Shown here: positions 61,963-64,000 of the stretch, in pieces
Position numbering within the stretch: the stretch's first letter is position 1
How the letters are laid out: every line of letters begins with the position of its first letter
NCBI RefSeq assembly: GCF_009674685.1
Contig: NZ_WKJI01000002.1
Coordinates: 558,001-622,000, forward strand
Direction of reading: 5' to 3'
From: Pedobacter puniceum
GTDB taxonomy: Bacteria; Bacteroidota; Bacteroidia; Sphingobacteriales; Sphingobacteriaceae
DNA length: 64,000 bases
Position numbers and translations under genes: made by a program
The notes under the pieces: model-generated
The model's input: the letters and a program-made list of their open reading frames with translations, nothing else
Database searches by the model: none
What the model was told of the DNA's origin: nothing

Positions 61963-63795
61963 ATGAAAACATACTTCAGATTATTATCCTTTGCAAAACC
62001 TATAGAAAAATTCGCAATTCCTTATGTAATCTGTACATTGTTTGCAGTTGTTTTTGGTACACTCAATTTTGGTTTAATCATCCCATTATTAAACACTTTA
62101 TTTTTAGATACTAAAGAACAAGTAATAGCACCTAGTTTTCCTGAAGCCAGCTTCTCTTTTAGTTACCTTATAGATTTATTCAATTACTATTTCAAAACAA
62201 CCATTATTACAGAAGGGAAAATAGGAGCTTTAAAGTTTGTTTGTGTAGTGATTATCTGCTCTAACCTACTAGCAAACTTATTCCGTTACCTATCTCAAAG
62301 GATAATGGAAGATTTACGCATTCATACTTTATTAAATCTTCGCAAAACGGTTTTTAACAACGTAATGAATTTGCATGTTGGTTACTTTAGTAATGAAAGA
62401 AAAGGAGATATTATATCTAAAATTGCTTCTGATGTGCAAGTAGTTCAGTTCTCTGTTACAGGCACCTTACAAGTTGTTTTTAAAGAGCCTTTACAGCTTA
62501 TTGCCTATATTATTGCGCTTTTACTTATATCTGTGAAACTTACCTTATTCTCTCTATTGGTTATCCCTGTTTCTGGTTTAATTATAGCAAGAATTGTAAA
62601 ATCGCTAAAAAGACAAGCTACAGAATCACAAGAGACCTATGGCTTGATGATTTCTTATTTGGATGAAGCCTTATCAAGCATTAAAGTGATTAAAGCTTTT
62701 AATGCTATATTTTTTGTTACCGATAGGTTTGATAAACAAAATCTAAAATACTCAAAAATTACCCGCTCCATGACCAGAAGACAGCAATTATCTTCGCCTG
62801 TTTCTGAGTTTTTGGGAATATGTACCGTTTCCGGGATTTTATTATACGGTGGTAATTTGATTTTTGGAAATGCCTCAACCCTGGCTCCAGAAGCTTTTGT
62901 AACTTATATTGCTATATTCTCACAAGTAATGCGTCCAGCAAAAGCTTTAACAGATGCCTTTAGTAATATCCACTCTGGTATAGCTGCCGGAGAGCGTGTT
63001 TTAAATCTTATCGATAAAAAGCCAGAAGTTACAAACAAAGCAAATGCTGTTGTGGCACAACCTTTTTCTGATAGCATCAGATTTGAAGATGTTTCTTTTG
63101 GTTATACCGATAAAAAAGTCCTCGATAAACTAAATTTCACCATTAAAAAAGGGCAAACAGTGGCTCTGGTAGGTCCTTCTGGAGGTGGAAAAAGTACTAT
63201 TTCTGATTTGATTCCGAGATTTTATGATGTAAATGAAGGAGCTATTTTATTTGATGGGAAAGACATCCGTGATTTAAAAATAGAATCTTTAAGAGCACAG
63301 ATGGGCATGGTAAGTCAAGAGTCTATTTTGTTTAACGATACCATTTTTAATAATATCTCTTTTGGTATAGATGAAGTTAGTCAAGAAGAAGTAGAAGCAG
63401 CTGCAAAAATTGCTAATGCTCATAACTTTATTTTGGCTACAGAAAATGGTTATCATACCAATATTGGGGATAGAGGGATGAAGCTTTCTGGCGGCCAAAA
63501 ACAACGTCTAAACATTGCTAGAGCAGTTTTACGTAATCCATCCATTCTAATTCTAGATGAGGCAACATCTGCATTAGATACAGAATCAGAAAAATTAGTT
63601 CAAGAAGCTATCAATAATTTAATGAAAAATCGTACTTCTTTGGTTATTGCACACCGTTTAAGCACCATCCAAAATGCCGATTTAATATTAGTTTTAGAAG
63701 CCGGTCAGGTAGTTGAGCAAGGTACTCATCAAGAGTTAATTCAGCACCAAGGGCTTTATAAGAAATTAATTGACATGCAGACTTTTGAAAATTAA
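61963..63795 (+). CDS. MsbA-like lipid / glycolipid ABC exporter
   Basis: A 610-residue homodimeric-type exporter with six helices (about 1-330) and an ATPase domain. Walker A is GPSGGGKST, signature LSGGQKQRL, Walker B ILILDEATSALDT and H-loop IAHRLST. The N-terminal part FAIPYVICTLFAVVFGTLNFGLIIPLL resembles Bacteroidota MsbA-type lipid flippases. In this polysaccharide locus it may move lipid A or a lipid-linked sugar chain across the inner membrane; the load is inference. It has its own promoter. Confidence 0.9.
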   Translation: MKTYFRLLSFAKPIEKFAIPYVICTLFAVVFGTLNFGLIIPLLNTLFLDTKEQVIAPSFPEASFSFSYLIDLFNYYFKTTIITEGKIGALKFVCVVIICSNLLANLFRYLSQRIMEDLRIHTLLNLRKTVFNNVMNLHVGYFSNERKGDIISKIASDVQVVQFSVTGTLQVVFKEPLQLIAYIIALLLISVKLTLFSLLVIPVSGLIIARIVKSLKRQATESQETYGLMISYLDEALSSIKVIKAFNAIFFVTDRFDKQNLKYSKITRSMTRRQQLSSPVSEFLGICTVSGILLYGGNLIFGNASTLAPEAFVTYIAIFSQVMRPAKALTDAFSNIHSGIAAGERVLNLIDKKPEVTNKANAVVAQPFSDSIRFEDVSFGYTDKKVLDKLNFTIKKGQTVALVGPSGGGKSTISDLIPRFYDVNEGAILFDGKDIRDLKIESLRAQMGMVSQESILFNDTIFNNISFGIDEVSQEEVEAAAKIANAHNFILATENGYHTNIGDRGMKLSGGQKQRLNIARAVLRNPSILILDEATSALDTESEKLVQEAINNLMKNRTSLVIAHRLSTIQNADLILVLEAGQVVEQGTHQELIQHQGLYKKLIDMQTFEN

Positions 63796-63805
63796 TATGG
63801 ATATA

Positions 63806-64000
63806 CTAGATATGTAAAAGATATTCATTTAATAATTTAGATTGAGTATGTAAATTCACTTTTCTTGCATGCTCCTTGATAAAATCTGAGTTGAAATTAT
63901 TGTAATTTACTTCAACTTCATGCATTTTAAAAGCTAATTCATCGTAATTCAAGGAATCTATGATGTAACCTATTCCCTCCTGTACAAATTCCTTAATGCC
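63806..64000 (-). CDS. Glycosyltransferase (GT4-like), C-terminal end only
   Basis: The last 64 codons of a frame that enters from the right edge and stops at a TAG (63808-63806). The piece GIKEFVQEGIGYIIDSLNYD followed by ELAFKMHEVEVNYN matches the donor-site end of GT1/GT4 glycosyltransferases (GxxExxxxGxxGxL...D...LA), and the tail ends LLNEYLLHI. It belongs to the polysaccharide locus and converges on the exporter gene, with only 10 nt between their stops. Confidence 0.7.
   Translation of the reverse strand, partial: GIKEFVQEGIGYIIDSLNYDELAFKMHEVEVNYNNFNSDFIKEHARKVNLHTQSKLLNEYLLHI

Noticed and set aside
1-64000. tRNA, rRNA, CRISPR arrays, insertion sequences, prophage or toxin-antitoxin genes
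   Set aside because: I looked through the gaps and coding regions and saw none; gaps are short and mostly hold terminators or promoters.

Overview
The window is a low-GC chromosome segment from a member of the Bacteroidota, most like Sphingobacteriaceae (Pedobacter and relatives). The evidence is the type IX secretion and gliding-associated set (porU, porV, gldJ), the Bacteroidota-only families (IPExxxVDY, DUF2452, DUF6600 and DUF1080 proteins, a TonB-receptor-like barrel protein), and promoters of the Bacteroidota form (TTTG, about 20 nt, TAnnTTTG). Almost all of it is ordinary core chromosome. I see no phage, insertion sequence, CRISPR array, rRNA or tRNA.

Layout. 1-6.2 kb: sugar or glycoside metabolism, with a Gfo/Idh/MocA oxidoreductase cut by the window edge, a two-domain DUF1080 protein, then a translationally coupled trio of PIG-L deacetylase, a 43-residue membrane protein and a sodium:solute symporter. 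6.2-13.5 kb: gldJ divergent from porU-porV-ispF. 13.6-18.4 kb: a YbjQ-type protein, a small Cys-rich membrane protein, typA, a four-helix-bundle sensor and an M48 lipoprotein protease. 18.4-26.6 kb: B12-dependent ribonucleotide reductase, pyruvate kinase, IPExxxVDY protein, then acpP-fabF-rnc. 26.7-32.2 kb: metA (acetyl type by its Glu111), a small regulatory-domain protein, then yicC-gmk-nadD-miaE and an oxidoreductase. 32.3-43.3 kb: a degenerate flavin-monooxygenase-like protein coupled to an RsmI-like methyltransferase, a DUF6600 protein, an OmpA lipoprotein, an rRNA methyltransferase, an alcohol dehydrogenase, anmK, a porin and a CsbD-like protein. 43.3-57 kb: a TonB-receptor-like protein, an ABC exporter, a minus-strand run (DUF6728-like, ridA, EamA, recG, MFS), a major OmpA protein, aminopeptidase P and meaB. 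57-64 kb: a surface polysaccharide locus with O-antigen ligase, two GT2 enzymes, a B-lectin lipoprotein, an FkbM methyltransferase, an MsbA-like exporter and the end of a GT4 enzyme.

Working together: acpP-fabF, the MEP enzyme IspF, pyruvate kinase, gmk and nadD are central biosynthesis. NrdJ and MeaB both point to cobalamin use. PorU and PorV form the cell-surface end of the type IX secretion system. The last 7 kb most likely builds and exports a cell-surface glycan.

Several start codons differ from the longest open frame, and these are stated in the entries. I did not find a clear new multi-gene system. The best leads are the 43-residue coupled membrane protein, the degenerate flavoprotein paired with an RsmI paralogue, the lectin lipoprotein with three intact mannose-type motifs, and the paired TTTTCCACA sites ahead of nrdJ.
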